64,000 nucleotides of DNA from Flavobacterium ovatum. GTDB taxonomy: Bacteria; Bacteroidota; Bacteroidia; Flavobacteriales; Flavobacteriaceae. The stretch lies in assembly GCF_040703125.1 (NCBI RefSeq), contig NZ_CP160035.1, forward strand, positions 1,674,001-1,738,000, given 5' to 3'. The translations under genes were made by a program, and so were the position numbers. Below are positions 39,282-48,659 of the stretch, in pieces (positions within the stretch are counted from its first letter, which is position 1; each line of letters starts with the position of its first letter). The notes under the pieces were generated by a model. That model did no database searches and was not told the DNA's origin. It saw nothing but the letters and a program-made list of their open reading frames with translations.

Positions 39282-40685
39282 ATGAAGAATTTCATTGCAT
39301 TTATGGCAATTTTGACGCTGTTAATTGGCTGTGGTAAATCAAGCGATAAAGGAGAATTGGTTGGTGTTAAAGGGGCGAAGTGGCATCCTGAGAAACCTTA
39401 TGGAATGACTTTGGTTCCAGGAGGTGCTTTTATCATGGGTAAATCTGATGAAGATGTAGCTGCGGTTCAAGATGCTCCAACTAAAACAGTAACCGTTAGG
39501 TCGTTTTATATGGATGAAACTGAGATTACAAATAGTGAGTATCGTCAATTTGTAGAATGGGTAAAAGATTCTACAATGAGAGTTCGATTGGCTATTCTTG
39601 CTGATGAATTGGGAATTAAACCTGGTGATGGAAAGAATAGTAAGGCAGGAAGTATAGGTGATTTTGCGTTTAATGATACAGATCCGGCTAAAATGACAGC
39701 TTACGATAAGTACATGTATGATAACTATTACAGTATAGGAACAGATGATGATCCTTATGCAGGTAGAAGACTTAATCGAAAAGTTAAACTGATAAAAGAT
39801 CCAAAAAAATATCCAGATGAATATTACGTTGAGGTGATGGATTCTATGTATTTGCCAATTGAAGCTTCATACAACGGATTGAGAACCATTGATGTAGACA
39901 AATTAAAGTTTCGTTATTCTTGGATGGATATTCAAGCTGCAGCTAAAGCTAAAGTTGGAAAAAGAAAAGATTTCATTAAAACTGAAGAGGTTAAGGTGTA
40001 TCCAGATACAACAGTTTGGATAAAAGATTTTTCATATTCTTATAATGAACCAATGCATAATGATTATTTTTGGCATAAAGCATATGGTGATTACCCTGTA
40101 GTTGGTGTTAAGTGGACGCAAGCAAAAGCATTTTGTGCATGGAGAACTCTAAATAAAAATTCCTATATAAAATCTAAAGCTAAAGGTCGTGATTTGATTA
40201 ACTCATTTCGTTTGCCAACTGAGGCAGAATGGGAATATTCAGCTAGAGGTGGTTTACAATCAGCGACATATCCGTGGGGAGGTCCTTATACTAAAAATGA
40301 TAGAGGCTGTTTCTTAGCTAATTTTAAGCCAAGTAGAGGTGATTATGCTGCAGATCAGGCATTATATACTGTAGAAGCAAAATCATATGATCCAAATGCC
40401 TATAATTTATATAATATGGCAGGGAATGTTTCAGAATGGACTGATACATCTTACGATCCAAATGCTTATGAATATGTTTCTTCAATGAATCCAAATGTAT
40501 TAGATTTATCTAATAAGCGTAAAGTAGTGCGTGGAGGATCCTGGAAAGACGTGTCTTATTTCTTACAAGTCGCTACTAGGGATTATGAATATGCTGATTC
40601 AGCTAGAAGTTATATAGGGTTCCGTACAGTTCAAGACTATATGGGATTGCAAACTACTGGAAATTCCTCTAGTAGAAAAAGATAA
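39282..40685 (+). CDS. gldK: Gliding motility lipoprotein GldK
   Basis: 467 residues from ATG 39282; an upstream TTG would hide the signal peptide. MKNFIAFMAILTLLIGC is a lipoprotein signal with acylated Cys17. The body is a formylglycine-generating-enzyme-like (SUMF1) domain: GMTLVPGGAFIMGKSDED, MDETEITNSEYRQFV, FRLPTEAEWEYSARGG, NMAGNVSEWTD and KVVRGGSW. In the type IX secretion system GldK forms outer-membrane-linked rings with GldN in the periplasm. It starts the gldKLMN operon. Confidence 0.97.
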   Translation: MKNFIAFMAILTLLIGCGKSSDKGELVGVKGAKWHPEKPYGMTLVPGGAFIMGKSDEDVAAVQDAPTKTVTVRSFYMDETEITNSEYRQFVEWVKDSTMRVRLAILADELGIKPGDGKNSKAGSIGDFAFNDTDPAKMTAYDKYMYDNYYSIGTDDDPYAGRRLNRKVKLIKDPKKYPDEYYVEVMDSMYLPIEASYNGLRTIDVDKLKFRYSWMDIQAAAKAKVGKRKDFIKTEEVKVYPDTTVWIKDFSYSYNEPMHNDYFWHKAYGDYPVVGVKWTQAKAFCAWRTLNKNSYIKSKAKGRDLINSFRLPTEAEWEYSARGGLQSATYPWGGPYTKNDRGCFLANFKPSRGDYAADQALYTVEAKSYDPNAYNLYNMAGNVSEWTDTSYDPNAYEYVSSMNPNVLDLSNKRKVVRGGSWKDVSYFLQVATRDYEYADSARSYIGFRTVQDYMGLQTTGNSSSRKR

Positions 40686-40722
40686 AAAACCAAATCTACT
40701 AAATAAATAAAAATCACAAATT

Positions 40723-41376
40723 ATGGCATTACTAAGTAAAAAAGCAATGAATTTTGCATACGGAATGGGAGCTGCGGTAGTAATCGTAGGGGCATTGTTT
40801 AAAATTACTCATATCGAGTTAGGACCTTTAACAGGTAACTTGATGTTGACAATTGGATTATTGGTAGAAGCGTTAATTTTTGCATTGTCTGCTTTTGAAC
40901 CCGTAGATGATGAGCTAGATTGGACTTTAGTATATCCGGAATTAGCTAACGGTAAAGCTCAAAAAAGAGAAGTTAAAATTAAACAAGAGTCTCCAGCTGA
41001 AGCACAAGGGTTATTGTCACAGAAATTAGATGCAATGCTTAAAGATGCTAAAATTGATGGTGAGTTAATGTCAAGTTTAGGGAATAGTATTAAAAATTTC
41101 GAATCTGCAGCTAAAGGTATTGCTCCGACAGTTGACTCAATGGCTTCAACAAAAAAATATAGTGAAGAACTATCTTTGGCTGCTGCGCAAATGGAATCAT
41201 TGAACAGTTTGTATAAAATTCAATTACAAAGTGCTTCTAGAAATGCTCAAATAAATGAAGAAGTTCTTGAAAACAATGTAAAATTAAAAGAACAAATGCA
41301 ATCCTTAACTACAAACTTGTCTTCATTGAACAATGTTTATGGAGGAATGCTTACAGCAATGAATAATAAGGGATAA
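40723..41376 (+). CDS. gldL: Gliding/T9SS motor protein GldL
   Basis: 217 residues with two adjacent membrane helices at the N-terminus (NFAYGMGAAVVIVGALFKI and GNLMLTIGLLVEALIFALSAFEP), the second with the conserved Glu that is thought to take part in proton-driven torque generation. A long helical cytoplasmic tail follows. With GldM it forms the inner-membrane motor that energises the type IX secretion system and gliding. It is 37 bp after gldK. Confidence 0.97.
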   Translation: MALLSKKAMNFAYGMGAAVVIVGALFKITHIELGPLTGNLMLTIGLLVEALIFALSAFEPVDDELDWTLVYPELANGKAQKREVKIKQESPAEAQGLLSQKLDAMLKDAKIDGELMSSLGNSIKNFESAAKGIAPTVDSMASTKKYSEELSLAAAQMESLNSLYKIQLQSASRNAQINEEVLENNVKLKEQMQSLTTNLSSLNNVYGGMLTAMNNKG

Positions 41377-41428
41377 TTAGTTTCGAACGACTACAAAAAT
41401 AATTTTAAACTAATTAGAAAAAATAATT

Positions 41429-42976
41429 ATGGCAGGAGGAAAACTAACCCCTAGACAGAAAATGATTAACCTAATGTATTTGGTTTTCATTGCAATGTTA
41501 GCATTAAACATGTCCAAAGAAGTATTATCAGCTTTTGGGATTTTAAATTTAAAAATTGTAGAATCAAACCTAATTTCGGATAATCGTAATGAGTCATCTT
41601 TTCAACAGCTAGCACAAAAAGCAGTTGATCAACCGGGTCAATTTGGAGAAAAAAAGGCAAAAGTCGAAAAAATTAGAGCTGTATCTAGAGAACTTAATGA
41701 TTACATAGAAAGCATTAAAACTTCTGTTACTAAAAATTTCGAAAGAGATGAAGAAGGTAATTTGCCTTACGAGCAAATGGATAAAGGAGATTTGATTGAT
41801 AATATGTTCTTTACAGGTGATAAACTTTCGGCTAAAGGAAAAGAGTTTTTAGATAAAATTAATAGTTATCCTTCTCAAATAAAAAAAATTGGCGGAAGCT
41901 CAATAGCTGAATCAGAAGTAAAGAAAATTGAAAATAGATTTGCTACAATACCTGTTTTTTCAAAAAAAGCTGGAGCAAATTTACCTTGGTTAGAATATAA
42001 TTATAAGGGATTCCCGATCATTGCAACAATAACTAAGTTGTCTCAGATTCAGGCAGACATTAAAACTACTGAAAGTGATGTAATGACTGGTATGTTTCAA
42101 TCTGATCTAGTTGCAGCAGCTTCACTTACAGCATATCAGCCAATAGTAGTTTTGGATAAATCTGTTTTCTTTCAAGGAGAAGCAGTTTCGGGTAAAATTA
42201 TCTTAGGAAAATTTGATCCATCATTAAAAGCCAAATCGGTTGTTGTTAATGGTTCAAGTATTCAAGCAATGGCTGGTCAAGCTAAGTTTTCATTTGGAGC
42301 GGGTAATATTGGAGAACATGCAATTGCAGGTTCATTTAATTTTGACGAAAATGGGAAAGTAGTTAGTTTGCCTATTAAAGATAAATATGTAGTTGTTGCT
42401 AGGCCTAAATCGGCTACTATATCAGCTGATAAGATGAACGTAGTGTATAGAGGTGTTGTAAATCCAATGACTATATCATTTGCAGGTATTCCTGCTGATA
42501 AAGTTTCGGCTTCAGCTCCTGGATTAAGTTCAGCTGGAGGAGGGAAATTTAACATGAGTCCTTCTTCAGGTAGTCAAGTTGTTATTAATGTTACTGGAAC
42601 TTTACCAGATGGTTCTAAAGTTTCAGATAGTAAGACTTTTAGAATTAAAGGGATTCCTGGTCCAACAGGTACTATTAGAGGAGAAACAGGAGTTGTGAAA
42701 GGGCCTAAATCTAATCTTGAAATAGCTACTATTGGTGCTAAATTAGAAGATTTTGATTTTGAAGTTGGTTTAGATGTAGTAGGGTTTAATTTGAAATTAA
42801 CTGGACAACCAACTGTGGTGGTTCAAGGTGATAAATTAAATTCACAGTGTAAGTCAGTTCTTTCTAAGGCAGTGAGAGGTGATCAGGTAACTATTTCTGA
42901 AATTAAAACAAGATTAGTTGGAGCAGGTAGTTATTTATTACCAAGAACTTCTCCAGTAATTTTTGAAATTCAATAG
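41429..42976 (+). CDS. gldM: Gliding/T9SS motor protein GldM
   Basis: 515 residues. A single N-terminal membrane helix (KMINLMYLVFIAMLALNMSKEVLSAF) anchors a large periplasmic part with four domains. The Pro/Gly-rich stretch around IKGIPGPTGTIRG lies before the C-terminal domain. GldM dimers span the periplasm and connect the GldL motor to the GldK/GldN ring. It is 52 bp after gldL. Confidence 0.97.
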   Translation: MAGGKLTPRQKMINLMYLVFIAMLALNMSKEVLSAFGILNLKIVESNLISDNRNESSFQQLAQKAVDQPGQFGEKKAKVEKIRAVSRELNDYIESIKTSVTKNFERDEEGNLPYEQMDKGDLIDNMFFTGDKLSAKGKEFLDKINSYPSQIKKIGGSSIAESEVKKIENRFATIPVFSKKAGANLPWLEYNYKGFPIIATITKLSQIQADIKTTESDVMTGMFQSDLVAAASLTAYQPIVVLDKSVFFQGEAVSGKIILGKFDPSLKAKSVVVNGSSIQAMAGQAKFSFGAGNIGEHAIAGSFNFDENGKVVSLPIKDKYVVVARPKSATISADKMNVVYRGVVNPMTISFAGIPADKVSASAPGLSSAGGGKFNMSPSSGSQVVINVTGTLPDGSKVSDSKTFRIKGIPGPTGTIRGETGVVKGPKSNLEIATIGAKLEDFDFEVGLDVVGFNLKLTGQPTVVVQGDKLNSQCKSVLSKAVRGDQVTISEIKTRLVGAGSYLLPRTSPVIFEIQ

Positions 42977-43020
42977 TAGTTATTAATAAAAGGAGTTCAT
43001 TAAAATTATATAATGGCATC

Positions 43021-43914
43021 ATGAAGAATATAAAAAACGGTTTATTGGTAATGTTTTCTGTAATATGGAGTGTGTCATCTTATGCGCAATCTAATTTACT
43101 TAACGCAAAAACACCTTCGCAAATAGGTCTTAAAACACCTGCTCAACTAATCTCGGATAATGATAAGCCATTGGCGTATGGTTATGTTCATGATAGAGAT
43201 ATTTTGATGGGTAAAACTGTGTGGGAAATTATTGATTTAAGTGAAAGAATTAATTTTCCTTTGTATTTTCCAATCGATGAAAACATTGGATCAGATAGAC
43301 GTTCATTATATTCAGTTTTGACTACTGCTATTAAAAACGGAAAAATCACGGAAGTGTATTCAGATAGTTATTTTAATACTAAGAAATCTTTTAGAGATAT
43401 CGAAGCTTCTTTGTCTAGAGTTGATACTACTGATGCGGGTCGGGAACAAATAAATGCAGGTAGAAAAGCTGTTTCTGCAGAATATATTTTACGTTCTGAT
43501 TTAACGGCTCAAGATGTAACACAATACAAAATCAAAGGGTTTTGGTATTTTGATAAACGTCAAAGTGAATTAAAATATCGTTTGCTAGGTATTTGTCCTG
43601 TTACTCCAGATGTTTATACAATGAATAGTGATGAAAAAGATTATATAGAGTTATTTTGGATTTTCTTTCCTTCAGCTAGAAATGTGTTACATGAGGCGAA
43701 AGCTTTTAATGATAAAAACTCTTCTATGCCAATTTCTTTTGATCAAATCTTGAATTCTAGACGATTCAATAGTGTTATATATAAAGAAGAAAATGTATAT
43801 GGCGATAGGGAGATTAAGGAATATATGAAAGACAATGCTCAAAATCAATTACTAGAGTCTGAAAGAATAAAAGAAAAGATACGTAATTTTGAGTCTGATA
43901 TGTGGAATTACTAA
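43021..43914 (+). CDS. gldN: Gliding motility protein GldN
   Basis: 297 residues with a signal peptide (NGLLVMFSVIWSVSSYAQSN). The typical core includes DRDILMGKTVWEIIDLSERINFPLYFP and the RLLGICPV region. It is the periplasmic ring partner of GldK in the type IX secretion system. It lies 44 bp after gldM and is followed by a strong terminator, so gldKLMN is one operon. Confidence 0.96.
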   Translation: MKNIKNGLLVMFSVIWSVSSYAQSNLLNAKTPSQIGLKTPAQLISDNDKPLAYGYVHDRDILMGKTVWEIIDLSERINFPLYFPIDENIGSDRRSLYSVLTTAIKNGKITEVYSDSYFNTKKSFRDIEASLSRVDTTDAGREQINAGRKAVSAEYILRSDLTAQDVTQYKIKGFWYFDKRQSELKYRLLGICPVTPDVYTMNSDEKDYIELFWIFFPSARNVLHEAKAFNDKNSSMPISFDQILNSRRFNSVIYKEENVYGDREIKEYMKDNAQNQLLESERIKEKIRNFESDMWNY

Positions 43915-43940
43915 GACATTAAAACTTAATAATATTAAAC

Positions 43941-43970
43941 AAAAACTCTTACTTTTTAGTAAGAGTTTTT
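43941..43970. terminator. Terminator of gldKLMN
   Basis: Perfect 13-bp stem aaaaactcttact (43941-43953) / agtaagagttttt (43958-43970) with a 4-nt loop, 26 bp after the gldN stop, followed by T residues. Confidence 0.92.
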
Positions 43971-44004
43971 TATTGGGACTTGGTTTAGCTTTAAAAAAAA
44001 TAGA

Positions 44005-45057
44005 ATGATAGATTATTTAATTGTTGGTTCAGGATTAGCGGGTATTTCTTTTTCAGAAACTGCATTGGCACAGCATAAGACTATTTTAGTAATTGATGAT
44101 GATTCTCAAAATTCATCTAAAATAGCTGGAGGGCTTTATAATCCAGTTATTCTAAAACGTTTTAGTGAAGTTTGGCATGCGAAAGAACAATTAGATTTGA
44201 TGAAGTCATTTTATAGTAGTATTGAAACTAAATTGGATTCTAAATTTGATTTTAAAAAGCCTATATTGAGAAAGTTCTTTTCTATTGAAGAACAAAATAA
44301 TTGGTTTTCTGCATCTGATAAACCTAGTCTAGCTCCTTTTTTATCACTTAATTTAATTACAAAAAAATATTCGGGAATTAATTCGCCATTTAATTATGGG
44401 GAAGTTTTACATACTGGATTTGTTGATACGGCTAGTTTATTGTCTTCTTATAGAGTGTACCTGAAGGTTAATCAATGGTTCCTTAATGAAACTTTTGATT
44501 ACAATAAATTAATAATTAGTGATGGTTATGTTGAATATAAAGAGGTTCAAGCTAGGAATATCATTTTTGCGGAGGGTTTTGGAATACGTGCTAATCCTTA
44601 TTTTAAACATTTGCCTCTAGATGGCACCAAAGGGGAGTTATTTATTATTAAAGCACCCATGTTAGGTCTAGACGTAATTGTCAATACTAATGTGTTTATT
44701 TTGCCTCTAGGTGATGGATTATTTAAAGTAGGGGCTACTTATAATTGGAAAGACAAATCTGCTGAACCCACAGTAGATGGTAGAGCTGAATTAATAGATA
44801 GAATTCAAGAGATTATTGATTGTGATTTTGAGATAGTTGAACATTTTGCAGGAATTCGACCTACTGTTCGTGATAGGCGCCCTTTGGTAGGTACCCATCC
44901 TCAATATACGAGAGTGCATGTTCTTAATGGATTAGGGACACGTGGCGTTATGATTGGCCCTGAAATGGCTAAAGCATTATATGATTCTATTGAAAACGGA
45001 ATTCCTTTAGATGATGAAATTAATATTAACCGTATAAAACCTAAAAATTATATTTAA
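44005..45057 (+). CDS. FAD-dependent oxidoreductase of the DAO family
   Basis: 350 residues. The FAD dinucleotide motif is at the N-terminus (YLIVGSGLAGISFSETAL), IAGGLYNPVILKRF follows, and the C-terminal FAD-contact motif is seen near RPTVRDRRPLVGTHP and LNGLGTRGVMIGPEMA. The family oxidises amines or amino acids (D-amino acid oxidase, glycine oxidase, MnmC-type). The substrate cannot be told. It is a single-gene unit convergent with the DUF983 gene (10 bp between stops). Confidence 0.85.
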   Translation: MIDYLIVGSGLAGISFSETALAQHKTILVIDDDSQNSSKIAGGLYNPVILKRFSEVWHAKEQLDLMKSFYSSIETKLDSKFDFKKPILRKFFSIEEQNNWFSASDKPSLAPFLSLNLITKKYSGINSPFNYGEVLHTGFVDTASLLSSYRVYLKVNQWFLNETFDYNKLIISDGYVEYKEVQARNIIFAEGFGIRANPYFKHLPLDGTKGELFIIKAPMLGLDVIVNTNVFILPLGDGLFKVGATYNWKDKSAEPTVDGRAELIDRIQEIIDCDFEIVEHFAGIRPTVRDRRPLVGTHPQYTRVHVLNGLGTRGVMIGPEMAKALYDSIENGIPLDDEININRIKPKNYI

Positions 45058-45067
45058 TTATTGTAGA

Positions 45068-45475
45068 TTAGATTTTAGGTATAGTATTTTTTTTCTTTTT
45101 GTTGAATGTAGGGTCGTACGAAACAAACATGTTTATGTAAATATTTCTTGACCATCTCAATACTAAAGGGGCCGTAATAATTAAGGCAACAATTATAGAT
45201 ATGAAAGAAGTTTTTAGACTACTATTAAATAATAACTTAGATATGATAAAGGTAGCAATACCAACTGCAACATTCAGTCCGTAGCTTACATACATAGCTC
45301 CATAAAAAAACGATGGTTCTATTTGGTAATGTAATCCACAATGGCTACAATCTTCATTCATTTTTAATACTGAGCCTAAATGAAGTGGGTTTTTATCCAC
45401 ATACATGCTTTCATTTTGGCATTTAGGACAACTTCCTGTTAAAATACTATTTAGTTTGGATCCTTTTTTTAACAT
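45068..45475 (-). CDS. DUF983 zinc-ribbon membrane protein
   Basis: 135 residues from ATG 45475. It has an N-terminal zinc ribbon (two Cys-x2-Cys pairs, CPKC and CSHC, ahead of GLHYQIEPSFFYGAMYVSYGLNV), then two or three membrane segments. Flavobacterial DUF983 proteins are of unknown function. It is divergent from the ABC-F gene (66 bp between the starts) and has an exact -7 box (TATCTTTG, minus strand 45501-45494). Confidence 0.85.
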   Translation of the reverse strand: MLKKGSKLNSILTGSCPKCQNESMYVDKNPLHLGSVLKMNEDCSHCGLHYQIEPSFFYGAMYVSYGLNVAVGIATFIISKLLFNSSLKTSFISIIVALIITAPLVLRWSRNIYINMFVSYDPTFNKKKKNTIPKI

Positions 45476-45493
45476 TTGCAAAAAATTTTAAAC

Positions 45494-45501
45494 AAAGATA
45501 C
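45494..45501 (-). promoter_or_regulatory. -7 promoter element for the DUF983 gene
   Basis: Minus strand reads TATCTTTG, exact match to TAnnTTTG, 18 bp before the ATG. Confidence 0.45.
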
Positions 45502-45541
45502 GGTTTTAGGATTGTAGCCTTTGTAACTTTAGTCACAATAT

Positions 45542-47449
45542 ATGCTTAATATACACAATTTATCCGTTTCATTCGGAGGTACTTATTTGTTCGAAGAAGT
45601 AACATTCCGATTAGGAGCTGGAGATCGAGTTGGTCTCGTTGGTAAAAATGGAGCTGGTAAATCTACTATGCTCAAAATGTTAGCGGGAGATTTTAAACCA
45701 GATTCGGGTGTTATTTCACAAGAGAAGGATGTTCGCATGGGGTTTCTACGTCAAGATATCGATTTTGAACAAGGAAGAACAGTATTAGAAGAGGCCTACG
45801 AAGCTTTTGTAGAGATTAAAATTGTAGAAAAAAAATTAGAAGAAATAAACCATCAATTAGTCACCCGTACTGATTATGAAAGTGAAGAATATTCTAAAAT
45901 AATTGAAGACCTTTCTGATTATACGCACCGATTTGATTTATTGGGTGGATATAATTATGTTGGTGATACAGAGAAAATTCTTTTAGGTTTAGGTTTCAAA
46001 AGAGATGTTTTTAATAATCAAACTGAGACTTTCTCTGGAGGTTGGAGAATGCGTATTGAATTAGCCAAGTTGTTATTACAAGCCAATGATGTTTTGCTAC
46101 TGGATGAGCCTACAAATCACTTAGATATAGAAAGTATCATTTGGTTAGAAAGTTTTTTACGTAATTATCCTGGAGTCGTGGTAATTGTTTCGCATGATAG
46201 AATGTTCTTGGATAACGTAACCAATAGAACTATCGAGATATCATTAGGAAAAGCTTATGATTTCAATAAGCCTTATACACAATACCTAGAATTGCGTCAC
46301 GAAATTCGTGAAAAACAATTGGCTACTCAAAAAAATCAAGCCAAGAAAATTGAAGAAACTGAAAAGCTAATTGAAAAATTCCGTGCCAAAGCTTCTAAAG
46401 CCTCCATGGCACAGTCTTTAATAAAAAAATTAGATAAAGTAGAACGTATCGAGGTAGATGAAGATGATAATTCAGTCATGAATATTTCCTTCCCAGTTTC
46501 CAAAGAACCGGGTAGAGTAGTGGTAGAGGCCGAAAATGTAACCAAAAGTTACGGGGATAAAACCATATTGAAAGACATTAATTTATTGGTAGAAAGAGGA
46601 AGTAAAATCGCCTTTGTTGGTCAAAATGGTCAAGGAAAATCAACTTTCATCAAAGCTATTGTTGATGAATTTGAATACCAAGGAAATATAAAATTGGGGC
46701 ACAATGTACAATTGGGTTATTTTGCTCAAAACCAAGCGGAGTATCTTGATGGTGAAATCACATTGTTGCAAACAATGGAGGACGCTGCAATGGATACCAA
46801 TCGTAGTAAAGTTCGTGATATGTTGGGGTCTTTCTTATTCCGTGGGGATGATGTTGATAAAAAAGTAAAAGTACTTTCGGGAGGGGAACGTAACCGTTTA
46901 GCACTTTGTAAATTGTTATTGCAACCCATCAACGTTTTATTGATGGATGAACCTACCAATCACTTGGATATAAAATCTAAGAATGTATTGAAAGCTGCAT
47001 TGCAAAAATTTGGTGGGACTTTACTTCTTGTTTCTCACGATAGGGATTTCTTGCAAGGGATGTCAAACCTCGTTTATGAATTCAAAGACCAAAAAATAAA
47101 GGAATATTTGGGCGATATCAACTACTTCCTAGAGCAACGCAACCTTGAAAACATGCGTGAAGTCGAGAAGAAAGATGCTCAAAAAGCAGCAGCTCCAAAA
47201 GAAAGTAACAAAGCGTCCTATGAAGATCAAAAGAAAGGGAAGTCTCTAAATAACAAATTGAGTAAAATTGAAAGTCAAATCAAGCAATTAGAAAAAGACA
47301 TTCAACATGATGATAAAATGTTGGCTTCTAGTTATGATAAGCATATTGAAGATGCTGCTTTTTTTAAGGCGTACAATAAGAAAAAAGCAGATTTAGACCA
47401 GTTTTTACTAGACTGGGAAGTTGTGCAAGGAGATATAGATAAATTGTAG
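45542..47449 (+). CDS. ABC-F family ATPase
   Basis: 635 residues with two ABC cassettes in one chain: Walker A GLVGKNGAGKST and GQNGQGKST, ABC signatures FSGGWRMR and LSGGERNRL, and Walker B LLLDEPTNHLD/LLMDEPTNHLD. A linker of helices separates them and a basic coiled-coil tail follows (KKGKSLNNKLSKIESQIKQLEKD). There are no membrane segments, so it is a soluble ribosome-associated translation factor or resistance-type factor of the Uup/EttA group. The coiled-coil tail fits Uup best. Confidence 0.93.
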   Translation: MLNIHNLSVSFGGTYLFEEVTFRLGAGDRVGLVGKNGAGKSTMLKMLAGDFKPDSGVISQEKDVRMGFLRQDIDFEQGRTVLEEAYEAFVEIKIVEKKLEEINHQLVTRTDYESEEYSKIIEDLSDYTHRFDLLGGYNYVGDTEKILLGLGFKRDVFNNQTETFSGGWRMRIELAKLLLQANDVLLLDEPTNHLDIESIIWLESFLRNYPGVVVIVSHDRMFLDNVTNRTIEISLGKAYDFNKPYTQYLELRHEIREKQLATQKNQAKKIEETEKLIEKFRAKASKASMAQSLIKKLDKVERIEVDEDDNSVMNISFPVSKEPGRVVVEAENVTKSYGDKTILKDINLLVERGSKIAFVGQNGQGKSTFIKAIVDEFEYQGNIKLGHNVQLGYFAQNQAEYLDGEITLLQTMEDAAMDTNRSKVRDMLGSFLFRGDDVDKKVKVLSGGERNRLALCKLLLQPINVLLMDEPTNHLDIKSKNVLKAALQKFGGTLLLVSHDRDFLQGMSNLVYEFKDQKIKEYLGDINYFLEQRNLENMREVEKKDAQKAAAPKESNKASYEDQKKGKSLNNKLSKIESQIKQLEKDIQHDDKMLASSYDKHIEDAAFFKAYNKKKADLDQFLLDWEVVQGDIDKL

Positions 47450-47469
47450 CTAATCCAGCTGACCATTAC

Positions 47470-47620
47470 AATTTTGTACTTACAAAACTTTTTTTGCTAG
47501 CCAGTTACAGGAACTTGTCTCGAAGCATAGAGATTCGTTCTGCAACTGGCGCAAAAAAAAATCATAAAAGGATTTTCTTCCGACGCTTAGGAACCATCTA
47601 GGCTACTTAGTGTTGTAAGG
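47470..47620. repeat. Possible REP-like intergenic element after the ABC-F gene
   Basis: A gap of 176 bp holds an imperfect inverted repeat, gccagttacaggaac ... gttctgcaactggc, followed by A tract, aaggattttcttccgacgc and more. The layout resembles dispersed Flavobacterium intergenic elements (hairpin, then aaggat-ttccg-acgc). It may also serve as terminator between the convergent ABC-F and App1 genes. Less certain than 22481-22595. Confidence 0.4.
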
Positions 47621-47625
47621 ATATA

Positions 47626-48594
47626 TTAGGAAATAATTCCAATTGATTTAGAATGTTCAATTGCTTGAGCACTATGTTCAAAATAATAAACAGACACATT
47701 CAATGTTTTTATATTATCCATAACAGCGATAATTCTGTTTTTTTTTGAATTTCCAGTTTGCCTAATGTAAACTGCTTTGACGCTTAAAGGAAATATTTTG
47801 CAAATTGCTTCATATAAAAAGACATCTTCCTGAGAGTCGTCACCCAATAAAACATATTGTAAGTGTGGATAAAATTCTAAAATGTGTTTTATTTTTTCAA
47901 ACTTATGGTTGTGACGTTCGGGTTTTAAAGACCAGAAAATCTGACGCAAGTTCGTTTTAATATCTTTTAGTAGTAAAACGGCTTTGGGTAATTGATGGAT
48001 TTCAGTAAATTTAATGATAAATCGATATAAGTTCCATTCACTACTAGATACATAAAAGAATGTATTTCGTTCTTTTTTATTTTCTCTTCCTGCCAAGCTA
48101 AGTGCTTGATAATGAAAGACAACGTCTTCAAATACCTTTCTTTTAGTTACATTTTTAAATAAAAGATGGTATATTTTTTTAAGTGGATTTTTAGTGTAAG
48201 ACACTAGGAAAGTATCATCAATATCAGATATGATTCCTAGATCACCTTCCATTGGACGGTTGTAACTTTCTTGACTTTCGATTTTTTGATCTTTATAAAT
48301 AATACTTACTTTATAATCTACCCAGCCATATTCATTTTGCTGTAAAGGAATGCAGAATTTAAAATAACCATCATTTAGCGTCTTGGTGTGTATTTTTTCA
48401 TTATTATGCTCTAGATATACATCCGCATTCGTTTGTGTTTTTATTCGGAACATATTAATTGTTGCGGAAGCATTTTTAAACTTCTTAGATAGAAAATCAT
48501 AATCTTTCTTATTGGTAGGTTTAAAAACATGCCCCATGACAATCAGCTCTTGTTCATTGGCATAACCTCGATATAATTTTAAAATAGGCTTCAT
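47626..48594 (-). CDS. App1-like phosphatidate phosphatase (DUF2183)
   Basis: 322 residues without signal peptide. A beta-rich N-terminal domain is followed by the HAD-type motif D124-I-D126-D127-T128 (ISDIDDTFL), the DxDxT phosphatase signature of the App1 family, and a second HAD-like motif, LLGDDSQEDVFLYEAI. Yeast App1 dephosphorylates phosphatidate to diacylglycerol. It is divergent from a diacylglycerol-kinase-family gene, which would do the reverse reaction; this suggests control of the PA/DAG ratio, as an inference from position. Confidence 0.87.
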   Translation of the reverse strand: MKPILKLYRGYANEQELIVMGHVFKPTNKKDYDFLSKKFKNASATINMFRIKTQTNADVYLEHNNEKIHTKTLNDGYFKFCIPLQQNEYGWVDYKVSIIYKDQKIESQESYNRPMEGDLGIISDIDDTFLVSYTKNPLKKIYHLLFKNVTKRKVFEDVVFHYQALSLAGRENKKERNTFFYVSSSEWNLYRFIIKFTEIHQLPKAVLLLKDIKTNLRQIFWSLKPERHNHKFEKIKHILEFYPHLQYVLLGDDSQEDVFLYEAICKIFPLSVKAVYIRQTGNSKKNRIIAVMDNIKTLNVSVYYFEHSAQAIEHSKSIGIIS

Positions 48595-48659
48595 AACAGT
48601 GATATCTTTTGGAGTACAACTAAATTTAGTTAAATTTAAGCAATTAAAGGAATGAAATT